From Streptomyces ambofaciens ATCC 23877 (GTDB lineage: Bacteria > Actinomycetota > Actinomycetes > Streptomycetales > Streptomycetaceae), in assembly GCF_001267885.1 (NCBI RefSeq), contig NZ_CP012382.1, positions 5,877,001-5,941,000 on the forward strand: DNA of 64,000 nt, written 5' to 3'. Each line of letters begins with the position of its first letter. Position 1 is the first letter of the stretch. The notes beneath the pieces were generated by a model. It worked only from the letters and a program-made list of their open reading frames with translations. It made no database searches and was not told where the DNA came from. A program made the position numbers and the translations under genes. Positions 63,166 through 64,000 of this stretch are shown here, one piece after another.

Positions 63166-63339
63166 TCAGACGCCGGTCGCGCTGACCTCCACACCGTGCT
63201 CGGCTGCGAGGCGGCGCAGGTCGTCGAGCTCTCCCAGCTCCACGTCGACGAGGAACTCGTCCCCCTCGTCGCGGGCCCGGGACAGGTCGGACTCGGTCGT
63301 CTGTATGCGCTGCAGAAGTCCTGCGGTGAAAGCGTCCAT
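63166..63339 (-). CDS. 57-aa helical protein of unknown function
   Basis: The small product begins MDAFTAGLLQRIQTTESDLS and continues with a heptad-like pattern (ARDEGDEFLVDVELGELDDL), then RRLAAEHGVEVSATGV. It is acidic and should form two amphipathic helices, perhaps a coiled coil. GAGGGGG at ideal spacing before the ATG and a hairpin beyond the stop support it as a real gene. It is divergent from cutR across a 436-bp gap. No function can be assigned. Confidence 0.78.
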   Translation of the reverse strand: MDAFTAGLLQRIQTTESDLSRARDEGDEFLVDVELGELDDLRRLAAEHGVEVSATGV

Positions 63340-63775
63340 GCTGCGCCCCCTCGTCCTGGGTCGTGGGTCGGTGGCACGGGGGTGTGCCGTGTGGAAGGGG
63401 CGATCACGTCTCCGGTGGAGTGCCCAGCGCTGCCCCGCTGGGCGGCGACGGTGCCGGACACCCACGCCCGCTCTGCGGAAGCGGACCGCGGCGTACCGAG
63501 CGGTGACGCGGTACAGGCAGAGCGTGATCGCGGGGTGTAAAGCCGTCCTCCCCCCGCGCCCATCCGCGGAAACCTCAACCTCCGGAGAAAATCTCGCATT
63601 CCCGGTTCCGTGAAAGCGTTCCCCGTTCCGCGAAGCGGCTCCGCACCGGCCCCTCACCCGCCTTACAGCCGACTTATGGCCGAAAAGGGCAGGATGGAGG
63701 CAACACACCCACCAGCCCCCTGCCCTCGTGCGCCCGACAAGCGCTACGCGGGTGGACAGAGGAAGGACAAGCGAC
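63340..63775. other. 436-bp divergent region upstream of cutR
   Basis: This is a lower-GC stretch with no convincing gene. AAGGAC (63764-63769) is the cutR ribosome-binding site. I see no recognisable regulator site beyond short imperfect inverted repeats such as CCGTTCCGCGAAGCGG (63629-63644 region). Confidence 0.4.
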
Positions 63776-64000
63776 GTGCGCGTACTCGTCGTCGAGGACG
63801 AGCAGCTGCTCGCCGATGCGGTGGCCACCGGACTGCGCCGGGAGGCCATGGCCGTCGACGTCGTGTACGACGGTGCGGCCGCCCTGGAGCGCATCGGCGT
63901 CAACGACTACGACGTGGTCGTCCTCGACCGCGACCTCCCCCTCGTGCACGGCGACGACGTCTGCCGCAAGATCGTCGAGCTGGGCATGCCCACCCGGGTG
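63776..64000 (+). CDS. cutR: CutR, OmpR-family response regulator (5' part)
   Basis: The first 75 residues of a receiver domain are present before the window ends: MRVLVVEDEQLLADAVATGL with the acidic pair, and phospho-acceptor Asp51 in DYDVVVLDRDLPLVHGDDVC. The sequence and its position after hemH and an inositol monophosphatase match my memory of CutR of the CutRS system in S. coelicolor and S. lividans, which affects actinorhodin production and secretion stress. GTG at 63776 follows AAGGAC. The DNA-binding domain and the cutS kinase lie outside the window. Confidence 0.85.
   Translation, partial: MRVLVVEDEQLLADAVATGLRREAMAVDVVYDGAAALERIGVNDYDVVVLDRDLPLVHGDDVCRKIVELGMPTRV

Overview
The window is a piece of a Streptomyces chromosome. 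The evidence is the very high GC content with near-saturated G/C at third codon positions, frequent GTG starts, and a gene order that I recognise from memory as the S. coelicolor core around SCO5802-SCO5862: lexA, nrdR-nrdJ, whiH next to hrdB, parE and parC, ptsH, sepH, hemH and cutR. Almost everything is conserved core chromosome. I see no phage, insertion sequence, CRISPR array, tRNA or rRNA. The window opens inside the 3' end of a helicase gene and closes inside cutR.

Layout. 1-5.4 kb: LexA with an SOS box, divergent from the NrdR/NrdJ deoxyribonucleotide module with twin NrdR boxes. 5.4-13.4 kb: TerD-family protein, a dimeric-barrel protein, a histidine phosphatase, an ADP-ribosylglycohydrolase, an efflux pump/TetR pair with twin operators, rnhB and two proteins of unknown function. 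13.7-21.4 kb: a RecQ helicase fused to a phosphoribosyltransferase-like domain, a DUF4192 protein, a 700-bp decayed stretch, a glycogen-debranching-like protein and a NUDIX/winged-helix regulator. 21.5-26.7 kb: an unusual ABC ATPase-permease fusion, then the sporulation regulator whiH and the principal sigma factor hrdB. 26.9-44.7 kb: a secreted trypsin-like protease, parE, a DUF485/acetate-type symporter pair facing a CitA/CitB-type two-component system, an iron-box-controlled sucrase/ferredoxin-like gene, a CobW GTPase overlapping parC tail to tail, and a two-subunit M16 peptidase. 44.7-52.9 kb: a c-di-AMP riboswitch in front of an M23 cell-wall hydrolase, a FadR-type regulator, ptsH with two DasR sites, a PatA-like acetyltransferase, DUF5998, a phosphodiesterase/phosphatase and thymidine kinase. 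53.0-64.0 kb: a VOC protein, a sulfurtransferase, a minisatellite, sepH, an anchored low-complexity protein, an aldonolactone oxidase, a second MFS protein, ferrochelatase, an inositol monophosphatase, another repeat tract, a 57-aa protein and the start of cutR.

Themes. Several genes serve DNA maintenance and nucleotide supply (lexA, nrdJ, rnhB, recQ, parE/parC, tdk). Others serve development and the cell wall (whiH, sepH, the riboswitch-controlled M23 hydrolase) or signalling from nutrients and metals (DasR sites on ptsH, an iron box, a CitA-type kinase). At least eight genes carry a TANNNT-like -10 hexamer ending only 6-9 nt before the start codon and have no convincing ribosome-binding site, so leaderless transcription appears common here.

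Limits: all calls come from reading the sequence and recalling families. No database search was run, and binding-site matches are hand-aligned.
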